From contig CAUJFU010000204.1 in assembly GCA_963169055.1 (NCBI GenBank), positions 1-31,397 of the forward strand: 31,397 bases of DNA, in the 5' to 3' direction. The translations under genes were made by a program, and so were the position numbers. Shown piece after piece: positions 6,459 to 15,142 of this stretch (position 1 is its first letter; every line of letters begins with the position of its first letter). The notes under the pieces were generated by a model that was given only the letters and a program-made list of their open reading frames with translations, was not told the DNA's origin and did no database searches. The DNA is from Myxococcota bacterium (GTDB taxonomy: Bacteria > Myxococcota_C > UBA6777).

Positions 6459-8783
6459 ATGCAGAACGCTGATTTTTTCTTAAAACGTCTGCTTTGGTTG
6501 GGGGGGGCTTGCTTGGCTCTCTTGCTGAGCGCGGGGACTCCGCAATCGACGCCTCCGCTTTGGACGAACCCAAGCAAGCTTTCGGTGTTCACACAAGTGC
6601 GCGTGATCGATATCTTGACGCAGCAACCGATTGTTGGCGCAAGGCTGTACATCGACGGCCTCCAACGCCTCGGATTCAGCGACTCAAACGGCCATCACCG
6701 TTTTGTACCCCCGTCTCGATCAAGCTATGCGATCCGCGCCGAAGCTGCGGGGTATATGAGTACCACCCAAGCCTACCTCTCGCCATCTCACCACCGCGAT
6801 ATCCTGATCGCGCTACCCCCGCTGGCTCGGCTTGTTGAAGCAGACCGCATGATCCGCGCCCCTGAAACCCTCCAGCACCGACATCAAGAACAGCCTGACC
6901 CGATGGATATCCCTCGCCCCTTCGACCCGATCCCCTACGCCCCCACCTATCCCGTCCCTGCCACCATCGAGATCGAAAACAATACTTCCACCACCTACCA
7001 AGTCGGCGGAACTTCCCTTCCTCCCGGAGGAAAACTCAAGCTTCCTCTCGAAGAATACCTGAAAGGCGTTCTTCCCAAAGAGATCGGGTCTTCTTTTCCT
7101 CTCGAAGCCCAAACAGCCCAAGCCATCGCCGCAAGGAGCTACACCGTCAGCTACACACGCGGTGGAACCAAAGCGATCTGCATCACCACACAATGCCAAG
7201 TCTGGGGAACCACCCAATACGCCTCAACCACCCGCGCTGTGGATGAAACCCGCTCCCAAGTCGCAGTCCACGGAACCTCCCTTGTCGGGGGCTATTTTGC
7301 CGCAAGCTGCGGCGGAAGCACCCGCAGCAACAAAGACGCGGGGTGGTCTTCCACAGCCCTTCCCTACCTTCAGCCCGTGGACTGCATCGAAAACAAGACG
7401 GGAGCCTGCACCGTGATCTGCAAAGGACAACCCAGCAACAGCACTTGTTGGGGCGTGTACGGGCATCGTGTCGGCCTCTGTCAACGTGGGGCCGAAGCCA
7501 TGGGCAAATGCGGAAAAACCGCCGCACAGATCATCCGCCATTACTACACAGGCTCCGACATCGCCAACGTCGCAGCCGCCCCCGTCGACGATGCCAAACT
7601 CACCCAAGAAACCCCACCCAACCCCATCGCTGTCCAAACAGGCGATGCCTTCCAAAAAACATGGACCCTCGAAAACATCGGAACCACCGTATGGTCTCGT
7701 ACAGATGGTTACGCACTCGTCCGCACAGGAGGCGATGATCTTGGCCTCTCGCGCATCGACCTCGCTTCTGCCGATCAGATCAAAACCGGCCAAACCAAAG
7801 CCTTTCAAGCAAACTTTACAGCCCCTTCGACCACAGGAACCTTCAAAAACACTTGGCAGATCGAAGCACAAGGCAAGCGCTTTGGACCCTCCCTCTCGAT
7901 CGAGATCACCGTCTCCGCAAAGATCAACTGTACCGACAAAGACAAAGACGGCTATGGCGTCGGCCCCGACTGCCAAGGCCCCCAAGATTGCAACGACAAC
8001 GATCCCAAGATCCATCCGGGCGCACGCGAGATCTGCGGCAACAACATCGACGAAGACTGCAAAGATGGCGATATGCCTTGCCCTCCCACCTGCGAAGACA
8101 AAGACAAAGACGGGTACTTCGCCCAAAAAGTCGGATGCCCCGAACCTTTCGACTGCAACGACAACGATCCCAAGATCTATCCGGGCGCACCTGAGATCTG
8201 CGGCAACGGCATCGACGAAGACTGCGCCGCTGGCGACCGCCCCTGCGGCACAACCAACTGCACCGACAACGACAAAGACGGCTACGGTGTCGGCCCCGAC
8301 TGCCAAGGCCCCCAAGATTGCAACGACAACGATCCCAAGATCCACCCCAACGCCACCGAGATCTGCGGCAATAACATCGACGAAGACTGCAAAGACGGCG
8401 ACCTGCCCTGCCAAACCAACAAGCGACCCGTCGGCGAAACCTGCTCACAACACGCTGATTGCCAAACCGATCTCTGCGCCGAAGTCGGCGGAACCTCCCG
8501 CTGCTCGCGGCCTTGTACCAACGATAGCGCATGCCCCACAGGCTACACCTGCCTCCAAGCAAGCGCTTGTTGGCCCGCACCCACCGTCCTCAACCCGCCC
8601 TGCTCTCAACGCTGCAACGACCCCTCTTGCACACAAGATCCCGCCTGCAAAGGAAAACTCGCCCCCACAGGCGCTGGTTGTAGTTGCCAAACTTCTTCCC
8701 CCTCGCTCCCCCTTCCTTTCGCCCTCTTCTTGCTCTTTGCCCTTCTCTTTGTCCGACAACGCACTCCGTCTCAACGCTTTTAG
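6459..8783 (+). CDS. SpoIID-domain surface protein with NBR1-Ig-like domain, MopE repeats and MYXO-CTERM-like tail
   Basis: The 774-residue modular protein reads, in order: signal peptide (residues 1-26); a small beta domain resembling carboxypeptidase-regulatory/CNA-B folds (about 45-120); a SpoIID peptidoglycan lytic transglycosylase-like domain (about 197-365) with the conserved LPKE (205-208) and AQAIAARSYT (220-229) segments and the late GHRVGLCQRGAEAM block (335-348); an Ig-like domain of the NBR1 type (about 385-485, FQKTWTLENIGTTVW); three MopE-type repeats (491-651); a cysteine-rich EGF-like part (660-735); and CSC (741-743), a hydrophobic helix and a basic end, resembling the MYXO-CTERM sorting signal. 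It is probably exported, acts on glycan strands and is displayed on the cell surface. The ATG at 6459 with AGAAAGG upstream gives a proper signal peptide; a GTG at 6402 is less likely. Domain calls are from motif recognition only. Confidence 0.85.
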   Translation: MQNADFFLKRLLWLGGACLALLLSAGTPQSTPPLWTNPSKLSVFTQVRVIDILTQQPIVGARLYIDGLQRLGFSDSNGHHRFVPPSRSSYAIRAEAAGYMSTTQAYLSPSHHRDILIALPPLARLVEADRMIRAPETLQHRHQEQPDPMDIPRPFDPIPYAPTYPVPATIEIENNTSTTYQVGGTSLPPGGKLKLPLEEYLKGVLPKEIGSSFPLEAQTAQAIAARSYTVSYTRGGTKAICITTQCQVWGTTQYASTTRAVDETRSQVAVHGTSLVGGYFAASCGGSTRSNKDAGWSSTALPYLQPVDCIENKTGACTVICKGQPSNSTCWGVYGHRVGLCQRGAEAMGKCGKTAAQIIRHYYTGSDIANVAAAPVDDAKLTQETPPNPIAVQTGDAFQKTWTLENIGTTVWSRTDGYALVRTGGDDLGLSRIDLASADQIKTGQTKAFQANFTAPSTTGTFKNTWQIEAQGKRFGPSLSIEITVSAKINCTDKDKDGYGVGPDCQGPQDCNDNDPKIHPGAREICGNNIDEDCKDGDMPCPPTCEDKDKDGYFAQKVGCPEPFDCNDNDPKIYPGAPEICGNGIDEDCAAGDRPCGTTNCTDNDKDGYGVGPDCQGPQDCNDNDPKIHPNATEICGNNIDEDCKDGDLPCQTNKRPVGETCSQHADCQTDLCAEVGGTSRCSRPCTNDSACPTGYTCLQASACWPAPTVLNPPCSQRCNDPSCTQDPACKGKLAPTGAGCSCQTSSPSLPLPFALFLLFALLFVRQRTPSQRF
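7929..8411 (+). repeat. Three in-frame MopE-type repeats
   Basis: Three units of 51-52 codons with 3-4-codon linkers encode Cys/Asp-rich modules starting C-(T/E)-D-x-D-KDGY, with central DCNDNDPKI, then EICGNxIDEDC and a closing PC. They cover 7929-8081, 8091-8246 and 8259-8411. The first and third are nearly identical at nucleotide level, which indicates recent duplication or gene conversion. Modules of this kind (putative metal-binding motif, MopE family) are known from surface proteins; calcium or other metal binding is plausible from the Asp-rich loops. Confidence 0.9.
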
Positions 8784-8868
8784 CACCACCCCACACAACC
8801 ACCCGCGACGGCAAAGATAACAACTGCAACACAATCCCCAACGCTTTCAGCACTACCCCACGCACAAC
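8772..8868 (+). repeat. Duplicated 3' end of the SpoIID gene
   Basis: The last codons of the gene with the stop (CAACGCTTTTAGCAC, from 8772) and the following CACCCCACACAAC recur 67 bp downstream from 8839 as CAACGCTTTCAGCAC followed by a near-identical stretch with a 2-nt insertion. The second copy runs directly into the terminator at 8871. Confidence 0.65.
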
Positions 8869-8870
8869 GC

Positions 8871-8907
8871 AAAAAGGCCCTCCCGATTCTATCGAGAGGG
8901 CCTTTTT
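8871..8907. terminator. Strong bidirectional rho-independent terminator
   Basis: A perfect 12-bp stem (AAAAAGGCCCTC with GAGGGCCTTTTT) plus an inner CGAT/ATCG stem gives a T-run on both strands. It ends the SpoIID gene on the plus strand and could end any transcript from the right on the minus strand. Between it and 9205 I see only a small GAACC/GGTTC hairpin (8911-8926) and no gene that I can support. Confidence 0.92.
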
Positions 8908-9205
8908 GTCGAACCGTCCGTGGTTCTTTGCTCTATCTTGCCGCTTCCATCCCCATCCTTGGGCGTCCAACGGCGCTTTCTTCTTGATTCGGTTTGTGCA
9001 TCCATGCTTTCCAAAGCACTTCCTTGTGCTTTGCTCTTTCCGTGAGTTGATGACCCATGTGGCAAAGATCGTGCCGCCTTCCCCGATCTGCGCTCTCCGC
9101 TCCAATCCACGCGCAAGAAAAAGGCCCCTTTGTTGTCTGCCCCCGCTTCATGGATAGAAAACATGACACTCATGACAACTTAACTAAACACCAAGTACAT
9201 GACCG

Positions 9206-9333
9206 ATAAAACCCCCTGTTCGCGAAGCTTCAAGCAGTGCGGTCGTTGGTGTGAAAAACCTCTGTGTACCCCGCCAACACGGGGTCAAGGGGCGACAGTC
9301 CCTTGTGGGGCGTGGGGAAAAGCCCCACAAAAA
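9206..9333 (-). repeat. Dispersed spacer repeat, copy C
   Basis: Read on the minus strand from 9333, this matches copy B base for base over much of 107 bp: TTTTTGTGGGGC, a CCC-ACAA-GGG mini-hairpin, CCCCTTGACCCCGTGTTGGCGG, an ACAGA-GTTTTT segment and GCTTGAAGC (9235-9227). It continues to an AACAGGGGGTTTT block at 9222-9206 that can pair back to CCCCGTGTT, so the element can fold into a long hairpin followed by Ts. It lies between two bidirectional terminators. Confidence 0.8.
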
Positions 9334-9393
9334 CAGAGAAAAGACCCGTTGACAAATACAGCCACAACCGCGTCACGCCTACCCCCAAAAAAG

Positions 9394-9432
9394 AAAAAAG
9401 GCGCACATCCATTCGGACGAGCGCCTTTTTTT
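9394..9432. terminator. Bidirectional terminator behind the response regulator gene
   Basis: An 11-bp stem (AAAAAAGGCGC with GCGCCTTTTTT) closes a 16-nt loop, with A/T runs on both sides. It lies 42 bp past the stop of the response regulator gene on the minus strand and is correctly oriented for it. Confidence 0.9.
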
Positions 9433-9473
9433 GGCTTGCGGTCATCACAACAAGCGAGAAGTTTCGCTCACAA

Positions 9474-10169
9474 TCACTCAGCGGGGTTGCTGAGAGGCAT
9501 GGGTTCGTCTTCGCCTGCGAGCAGGTTATGGCGCAACACATAGCGGAGCAGATCGATATCGTTTTTGAGATCCAATTTTTCGAGCAATCGCGTGCGATAG
9601 GTGTAGATGGTCTTGACGGAGAGAGCGAATTCTTCTGCAAGTTCTTTGCAGCTTTTGCCCATCGCCAAGCCACGAAGCACTTGGAATTCACGCTCAGAAA
9701 GTTGCGTGAACGCGTGTTGACCGCCATTGCGAGCGACGTGGCGAGCGATGCGATCGCTGATCTCACGGGTAATGTAGGTTCCACCGACCGACACCGAGCG
9801 AACGGCTTCGATCAACTCTTGAGGAGAAGATGTCTTGAGCAAGTAACCCTGCGCGCCTGCACGCAAACCACGCAACGCATATTCTTCGTGGTGGTGCATG
9901 GTCAAAAAGATCACGTTCAGTTTGGGGTTTTCGAGCAACAGATCACGACCAGCCACAAGTCCATTTTGATCAGGGAGTTCTATGTCCATAATCAAAACAT
10001 CGGGCTTGTGTTTTTCGACCAAGCTTTGTGCTTCTGCTGCGGTTCCACCACCTGCGACCACTTGGATATCTTTGTCCGATTCCAACAAACGAATCAACGC
10101 ATCCCGCACCAACGTGTGATCGTCCACCAATACCACGCGAATCTTCTTCTTTGCCGCCTTATCCGACAT
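9474..10169 (-). CDS. NarL/LuxR-family two-component response regulator (orphan)
   Basis: The 231-residue protein has an N-terminal receiver domain (about 10-128) with the acidic pair Asp16/Asp17, phospho-acceptor Asp62 (in LIMDIELP), Thr90 and Lys112, and a C-terminal LuxR-type helix-turn-helix (about 155-212) with the SEREFQVL, AMGKSCKELAEE and SVKTIYTYRTRLLEKL blocks typical of NarL/FixJ proteins. It should bind DNA after phosphorylation and control transcription. The ATG at 10169 is preceded by AAAGGAGTG, a clear ribosome site; the frame extends upstream without one. No histidine kinase is encoded in the window, so the partner and target genes are unknown. It is divergent from aroC, has a candidate promoter at 10277-10303 and is closed by a strong terminator. 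Confidence 0.93.
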   Translation of the reverse strand: MSDKAAKKKIRVVLVDDHTLVRDALIRLLESDKDIQVVAGGGTAAEAQSLVEKHKPDVLIMDIELPDQNGLVAGRDLLLENPKLNVIFLTMHHHEEYALRGLRAGAQGYLLKTSSPQELIEAVRSVSVGGTYITREISDRIARHVARNGGQHAFTQLSEREFQVLRGLAMGKSCKELAEEFALSVKTIYTYRTRLLEKLDLKNDIDLLRYVLRHNLLAGEDEPMPLSNPAE

Positions 10170-10276
10170 AATCACTCCTTTGTAGCCATTGCAAGATGAT
10201 CGGTCTTGCAAGTTTAATGTTCTTCTTAGTTCAAGAAGAGAGGTTTGCTGACAACTTTGACAGCCATACCAAGGCT

Positions 10277-10303
10277 TGTATAATACGCATCGCCTTTTGT
10301 CAA
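10277..10303 (-). promoter_or_regulatory. Candidate promoter of the response regulator gene
   Basis: On the minus strand a perfect TTGACA (10303-10298) is followed after 15 bp by TATACA (10282-10277). Both boxes are good but the spacing is 2 bp short of optimum, which could mean a regulated promoter. The leader would be about 100 nt. Confidence 0.5.
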
Positions 10304-10677
10304 GCCATTCTTCGCAGTCAATCCCCCAAAAGAAAAATTTTTTCCGTCAAATCTCCTTTCCTAGGCTGCGCTTTGGATAACCGACAACCGTCAGGCGAAG
10401 TCTGAAACCTTGGATGAGAAAACGGTGCCGTTCACAAGGTAAATCAAAATAGACCACGTTGCTTTTGCTTCCTTGACCTTGTCTGTCAGACCTTGCCCTT
10501 ACAAGATATCTCCACCTACCTTTTTCCATTGCCAAAGAATTTTTCGCTTGGGGACTGTGCAAAACACGCAACAAGCGCTAAAGCAGAGAGCGCACAGGAG
10601 CGACTGTTGTTGGCGGTGAGCGACAAAACGGAATGTTTCACGAGTAGGCAAGCAGAAAAGCCTGATGGAGGTACAAG
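10304..10677. other. Spacer between response regulator promoter and aroC
   Basis: About 370 bp without a gene that I can support. It contains an 11-bp palindrome (GTCTGTCAGAC) and, directly before aroC, the ribosome site GGAGGT. No clear aroC promoter was recognised; start signals for the short open frames here are poor. Confidence 0.5.
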
Positions 10678-11778
10678 ATGGCGGGAAATACGTGGGGTCA
10701 GATCTTTCGGGTGAGTACCTTTGGAGAATCGCACGGCGGAGCAGTAGGCGCGGTGGTGGATGGTTGCCCTGCGGGACTCGATTTGTCCGAAGCGGATATC
10801 CAGCCCGCCTTGGATCGTCGGAAGCCGGGGCAGAGTTCCATCACAACGCCACGCAAAGAAGAAGATCAGGTTCAGATATTATCTGGTGTATTTGAGGGCA
10901 AAACAACAGGAACACCGATCCTGTTGTTGGCACACAACAAGGATGCCCGATCTTCGGACTATCACGCGCTGCTTTCGGTGTATCGCCCGGGCCATGCGGA
11001 CTTTACGTACGAGAAAAAGTATGGCCTGCGAGACTGGCGAGGCAGCGGTCGAGCCTCAGCGCGTGAAACCTTGGCGCGAGTGGCTGCGGGAGCGATCGCG
11101 CAAAAGTACCTACGAGAGCGCTGCGGCGTGTCTTTTGTGAGTTACGTGCAACAAGTCGGCCCGATCGAGGCGGAGCTTCCGCTCGGAAAGCTTTCGATCG
11201 AAGATATCGAAGCGAATATGGTGCGTTGCCCTGATGCAGCGAAGGCCGCAGAAATGATCGCGTTGATCGAAGAAGTCCAGTCCGAAGGCGATTCTGTCGG
11301 GGGAGTGATCCGAGGCGAGATCCGAGGCGTCCCTGCGGGGTTAGGAGAGCCTGTTTTTGACAAACTCCCCGCAGAACTCGGCAAAGCGATGTTGAGCATC
11401 AATGCCGTCAAAGGGTTCGAGATCGGTTCAGGCTTTGCGGGAGTTGGGTGGCGTGGTAGCCAACACAACGACCCTTTTGGCGTGGACGCCACAGGTGCCA
11501 TCCGCCCCCTCACCAACCACGCGGGCGGAACCTTGGGGGGGATATCCACAGGCGAGTTGATCTATTTTCGCGTGGCCTTTAAGCCCGTCTCGACCATCCG
11601 AAAGCGCCAAGAGACCGCCAACAAAGCAGGAGAGATCATTGCTCTCGAAGCTGCCGGGCGGCATGACCCGTGCGTTGTGCCCCGAGCCGTCCCCATCGTC
11701 GATGCGATGGCCGCTTTGGTGATCATGGATCTTTGGATGCGACACCATGCGACAGATCGAGACCTTGGGGCTGATTGA
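10678..11778 (+). CDS. aroC: Chorismate synthase
   Basis: This enzyme makes chorismate from 5-enolpyruvylshikimate-3-phosphate, the last common step of aromatic amino acid and folate-precursor synthesis, using reduced FMN in the cytoplasm. All three family signatures are present: GESHGG near residues 17-22, a central block GSGRASARETLARVAAGA near 122-139, and GRHDPCVVPRAVPIVDAMA near 331-349. Length (366 aa) is normal for the family. The ATG at 10678 follows GGAGGT by 6 nt. No other shikimate-pathway gene is nearby. Its stop lies 2 bp from the stop of the convergent gene at 11781, so the two transcripts must overlap or stop within each other. Confidence 0.98.
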   Translation: MAGNTWGQIFRVSTFGESHGGAVGAVVDGCPAGLDLSEADIQPALDRRKPGQSSITTPRKEEDQVQILSGVFEGKTTGTPILLLAHNKDARSSDYHALLSVYRPGHADFTYEKKYGLRDWRGSGRASARETLARVAAGAIAQKYLRERCGVSFVSYVQQVGPIEAELPLGKLSIEDIEANMVRCPDAAKAAEMIALIEEVQSEGDSVGGVIRGEIRGVPAGLGEPVFDKLPAELGKAMLSINAVKGFEIGSGFAGVGWRGSQHNDPFGVDATGAIRPLTNHAGGTLGGISTGELIYFRVAFKPVSTIRKRQETANKAGEIIALEAAGRHDPCVVPRAVPIVDAMAALVIMDLWMRHHATDRDLGAD

Positions 11779-11780
11779 TA

Positions 11781-14204
11781 TTACGCGGTTTTGGTTTTGC
11801 GTTCAGGTTCGTTCGGGCGGGGAGAAGGGCTTGCGAGGAGCAAAAAGGCACCGAGAAAAGAAAGCACCAAAAGGACGGATAGACCGAGAAGTTTGTTGCG
11901 TTTGTTGGGTTGTTGCTTCCATTCGCGCAACCAAGCCATGAGTCGACTTTGCGGGACATAGGTGGGATCGGCGATGGAAAGCGCAAGCGCAAGGCCGGGT
12001 CGGTTGAGAGAGGGCAATTGGAACATCGCAAAGTTGCGCTCTTGTCCGGGATCTCCGAGCTTTACGGTCCTTGAAGCACGTTGGGGATCGAGGCGCAGCG
12101 CAGGGTCTAAAAAGAGAGCCACTTGTTCGCTCGGGAAAGCGACGAGCAGGTCGATCTGGCTGCGCCCCTCTTGTAAAGGAAGCAAATAACTGTAAGCAAA
12201 GCGATTTCGCCCTGGAGTCATGGCTGCGGTAAATTGGATCGAACGAGGCAAGACGTTGGGTTTGAACGCGGCGATCTGTTTGTCGAGTTCGACTTTGGCG
12301 TGGTTTGAGGGCAGCGGCAAGAGAATCTCGGCCTTGGTGTTCGCGTCGTTCTGATGAAACAGCAGCGAAACAAAGTGTGTCACCCGCAAAGCCTCCGAAG
12401 AAAGGCGCTCTACGACGATGCTCACACCTTCTGCAAACAGCTTGTGCAAGGCCCGAAGATCGAGGCGTAGGACGTAATCGGGGAGAGGCTTGGGTTCGGC
12501 AGGAAGCGGCAAAGACTGTAGGTGAAGGCGGTTTGCGTAGAGTACCACCACGTCATAAAGCCTCGTCCGATCAGGAGAAACTAGGTAACGAAAGCGGCCT
12601 TGCTTGTCTGTGCGCGAACGCCCGATGGGTTTGTGGCGGTCGGATTGTCGCAGCAACAACCCTGTGGGCATATCCGCAGCGGGCGCTCCATCGGCGAGAA
12701 AGATCCGACCACGCAACTCGATCCCACCGAATGTAGGGAGGTCTTCGGCTCGACCCAAGGGGGCGCTTTGCCAGAGCGGATCACTAGGCGCAGAAGGCGG
12801 GAGCATCTCCGCAGGGCGGATGCGTGCCAAACGCTCCTGTTCTGCGTTGTTGGACGGCGCAGGCCGCGCAGGAGTCGGTGTCTGCGTGGGTTGTTGCGCT
12901 CCCAAAGTGGCCTGTGTCGGGCCTTGCGCCGAGGATGGGGGCTGCGGTGCTGGGAGATTCGCGATTGTGGACTGTGATGTCGATAATGCTGCGGGCTGCT
13001 GCGTGGTTTTTGAAACCGAAGGCGTAAGAATTCGCGAGGTGTTTTGAACAGAAACAGAGACCTGTGCAGGAGCAAGAGAGACGGGGATTTGAAGATACAG
13101 GATCCCTTGGACAGCATCTTGGAGCGGGACGGGGAATTCGAGATAGCCTTGGGGGGAAAGAACAGCGATGCGAATCTGATCTTGTGGGGTGCGGAGGATG
13201 GCGTAGCGGACCAGTCCAAGGGCGTTGCTGCGTTGACGAGCCAGTGGCTGGCGTTGCTTTCCGACGTAGCGCGTCATGCCCGTGGCAAGGGATGGGATAG
13301 GTTGGCCTTGGGGCGAGACCAGTTGCGCACGGATCTCCAGATCAGCGGGAGTTTTGAGATCAGCCTCCGTTGCAAGAGCGACAGTGTGCCATGCGAGTTG
13401 GCTTGGATCGTCTTGTGCGGGGGAAGCTTGTGGCTTTGTTGTAGGCGTCGGATCACCCGATGCGATGGGCGGGATCGGCCTCGGGGGCAGTTGTCTGGCG
13501 GAAGGAGCAGAAAGGTCTGTTTCTTCGATAAAGGAGAGGCCCGTTCCACGCAACACACTTTGTACGGTGCGGATCACGCCGTAGGGTGCGCGAGGATGGA
13601 TCAAAAGGCGCAACCTCGGGGTAGGCTGTTGTTGTTTCCATGCAAAGCCAAGGCGCACCATGTCCGCAAGATCGATGCTTTGGGTTTTGTGGCGCAAAAG
13701 ACCTTGCTCGTTGATCACGATGCTCTCTGTCGGAGAGGCTGCAGGTGGTTTTTTCGAGTGCGAAGTCTCGCGAGAAGTAGGAGCGAGGCGTCTTCCATGC
13801 AAAGCCTCACGAGAAGCGGGTGCGAGGAGCCTTGCGTGCGGAGGCTTTGTCGAGCGGGAGCGAGACGCAGGCAGAGAAGACGGCGGAGCACCCCACGCAG
13901 ACCCCGCCCAAAGCAACCCAAACGCCACACCCAACGAAGCGGACTTCTTTTTTGTTGAATTGTTTTCTGTTTTGGTTTTGGGGTTCTCTTGCGAGTTTTT
14001 GGAAGCTGCGGGAGGACTCGGATCGTTTGAAGCGACAACATCCTCGGAAACTGCGGGAGAATCGGGATCTTCGGGATGAGCATGGATCTCTTTTTGTGCT
14101 GCGTCACCAAAGACGGATTCATCGAAGGAATAAGGTTGTCGGAAAGGAGAAAGCACCATCACAAGGAGTACGGTGCAGATGGCAGCGATGAGAAGCCAAA
14201 GCAT
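11781..14204 (-). CDS. Large membrane-anchored protein with N- and C-terminal transmembrane segments (about 807 aa)
   Basis: I do not recognise the family. The N-terminus (MLWLLIAAICTVLLVMVL) is a membrane segment, followed by a charged, Ser/Pro-rich linker (about 25-90), a second hydrophobic stretch that looks like an internal signal peptide with an AWGAPP end (about 91-108), and a long low-complexity Ser/Pro/Thr region. Two beta-sandwich-like parts resembling carboxypeptidase-regulatory domains are visible, one around residues 280-350 and one around 475-540 (LRGRIFLADG, TDKQGRFRYLV). A final membrane helix (about 770-790) is followed by a basic tail. The ATG at 14204 is preferred; a GTG at 14240 is possible. 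It follows folD by 77 bp on the same strand and may share its transcript. An envelope-spanning structural role is inferred from architecture only. Confidence 0.7.
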   Translation of the reverse strand: MLWLLIAAICTVLLVMVLSPFRQPYSFDESVFGDAAQKEIHAHPEDPDSPAVSEDVVASNDPSPPAASKNSQENPKTKTENNSTKKKSASLGVAFGLLWAGSAWGAPPSSLPASRSRSTKPPHARLLAPASREALHGRRLAPTSRETSHSKKPPAASPTESIVINEQGLLRHKTQSIDLADMVRLGFAWKQQQPTPRLRLLIHPRAPYGVIRTVQSVLRGTGLSFIEETDLSAPSARQLPPRPIPPIASGDPTPTTKPQASPAQDDPSQLAWHTVALATEADLKTPADLEIRAQLVSPQGQPIPSLATGMTRYVGKQRQPLARQRSNALGLVRYAILRTPQDQIRIAVLSPQGYLEFPVPLQDAVQGILYLQIPVSLAPAQVSVSVQNTSRILTPSVSKTTQQPAALSTSQSTIANLPAPQPPSSAQGPTQATLGAQQPTQTPTPARPAPSNNAEQERLARIRPAEMLPPSAPSDPLWQSAPLGRAEDLPTFGGIELRGRIFLADGAPAADMPTGLLLRQSDRHKPIGRSRTDKQGRFRYLVSPDRTRLYDVVVLYANRLHLQSLPLPAEPKPLPDYVLRLDLRALHKLFAEGVSIVVERLSSEALRVTHFVSLLFHQNDANTKAEILLPLPSNHAKVELDKQIAAFKPNVLPRSIQFTAAMTPGRNRFAYSYLLPLQEGRSQIDLLVAFPSEQVALFLDPALRLDPQRASRTVKLGDPGQERNFAMFQLPSLNRPGLALALSIADPTYVPQSRLMAWLREWKQQPNKRNKLLGLSVLLVLSFLGAFLLLASPSPRPNEPERKTKTA

Positions 14205-14281
14205 ACGCGAACCTACTGGTTTGGGGTGGGGTGAGATCACCGCCCGTCATCAAAAAGCGCGAAAAGGCGGGTAGATGGGGT

Positions 14282-15142
14282 TTAACGAAGCGCCAAGGAT
14301 TGGATAGTCTTGGCGGCTTGGACGGTGTTAAAGAGCAACATTGTGATCGTCATCGGTCCCACACCACCGGGAACAGGGGTGATGTGAGAAGCGATATCTT
14401 GGGCGGATTGAAAGTCGACGTCGCCCACAAGGCGGCCATCTTCGAGGCGATTGGTTCCGACATCCAGAACGATGGCCCCCGGCTTGAGCCAGTTTGCTTG
14501 GACGAGGTGAGGTTTTCCAACCGCAGCGATCAAGACATCGGCTTGGCGGATGATCTGCGGCAGGTCTTGGGTTCGAGAATGGCAGAGGGTGACGGTGGCG
14601 TGGCGCTCAAGCAAGAGCAGCGCAACAGGTTTACCCACAAGGATACTGCGGCCCAAGACAACAGCGTGCTTGCCTTTGAGATCGAAAGAGATGCTATCGA
14701 GAAGAGCGAGACAACCGAGCGGAGTGCAGGGCCGCAAGCCCGAGCGTCCAGCCATCAACAAGCCGAGGTTGTCGGGGTGAAGGCCATCCACATCCTTTGC
14801 GGGAGAGATCGATCGAAGCGCAGGATCAGCTTCTAACCTTAGAGGCAAGGGCAATTGCAACAAGATCCCGTGGACGTCTGGAGCCGCATTCAACGATTGG
14901 ATCAGGGCTTCCAGAGCGGCTTGGGGGGTATCGGCGGGGAGTTTGTGGACGGTGGAGCGGATACCGACTTTTTCGCAGGCAAGGTGCTTGTTTCGGACAT
15001 ACACTTCAGAGGCGGGATCGTCGCCCACAAGGATCACGTCAAGGCCGGGTGTACAGCCTTTTGCGATCAAAGCATCTACTTCGGACTTGAGTTCTTGGCG
15101 CAACTTTTGGGCAAGCGCTTTTCCATCCAAGATCGCACTCAT
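14282..15142 (-). CDS. folD: Bifunctional methylenetetrahydrofolate dehydrogenase / methenyltetrahydrofolate cyclohydrolase
   Basis: FolD converts 5,10-methylene-THF to 10-formyl-THF by an NADP-dependent oxidation and a hydrolysis, supplying one-carbon units in the cytoplasm. The 286-residue protein has the family length and the catalytic YVRNK motif (Tyr48, Lys52), QLPLP near 96-100 (Gln96), KDVDGLHPDN (116-125), PCTPLG (138-143), the nucleotide-binding GRSILVGKP (164-172) and PGGVGPMT near the C-terminus. The ATG at 15142 has AGGAAAG upstream; the frame continues upstream without a better start. A TATAAA box at 15233-15228 could be its -10 but has no good -35. Gene order suggests co-transcription with the 807-residue membrane protein gene behind it, though the functions are not obviously linked. 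Confidence 0.97.
   Translation of the reverse strand: MSAILDGKALAQKLRQELKSEVDALIAKGCTPGLDVILVGDDPASEVYVRNKHLACEKVGIRSTVHKLPADTPQAALEALIQSLNAAPDVHGILLQLPLPLRLEADPALRSISPAKDVDGLHPDNLGLLMAGRSGLRPCTPLGCLALLDSISFDLKGKHAVVLGRSILVGKPVALLLLERHATVTLCHSRTQDLPQIIRQADVLIAAVGKPHLVQANWLKPGAIVLDVGTNRLEDGRLVGDVDFQSAQDIASHITPVPGGVGPMTITMLLFNTVQAAKTIQSLALR

Noticed and set aside
7224-8820. Long open frames in other phases and antisense over the SpoIID/MopE gene
   Set aside because: Low-complexity shadows caused by the repetitive Cys/Asp codons; the main frame has signal peptide and domains.
8933-9169. Minus-strand open frame of 78 codons ending shortly before the bidirectional terminator
   Set aside because: The second half looks protein-like, but no ribosome site precedes any of its ATGs, there is no recognisable family, and overlapping frames on the same strand are also open.
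9264-10199. 311-codon plus-strand frame over the response regulator gene
   Set aside because: Antisense to a clear receiver/LuxR protein and begins inside dispersed repeat copy C.
10347-10574. Minus-strand open frame of 75 codons between the response regulator gene and aroC
   Set aside because: No Shine-Dalgarno at either ATG, codon use unlike neighbours, and no known family; more likely chance in a spacer.
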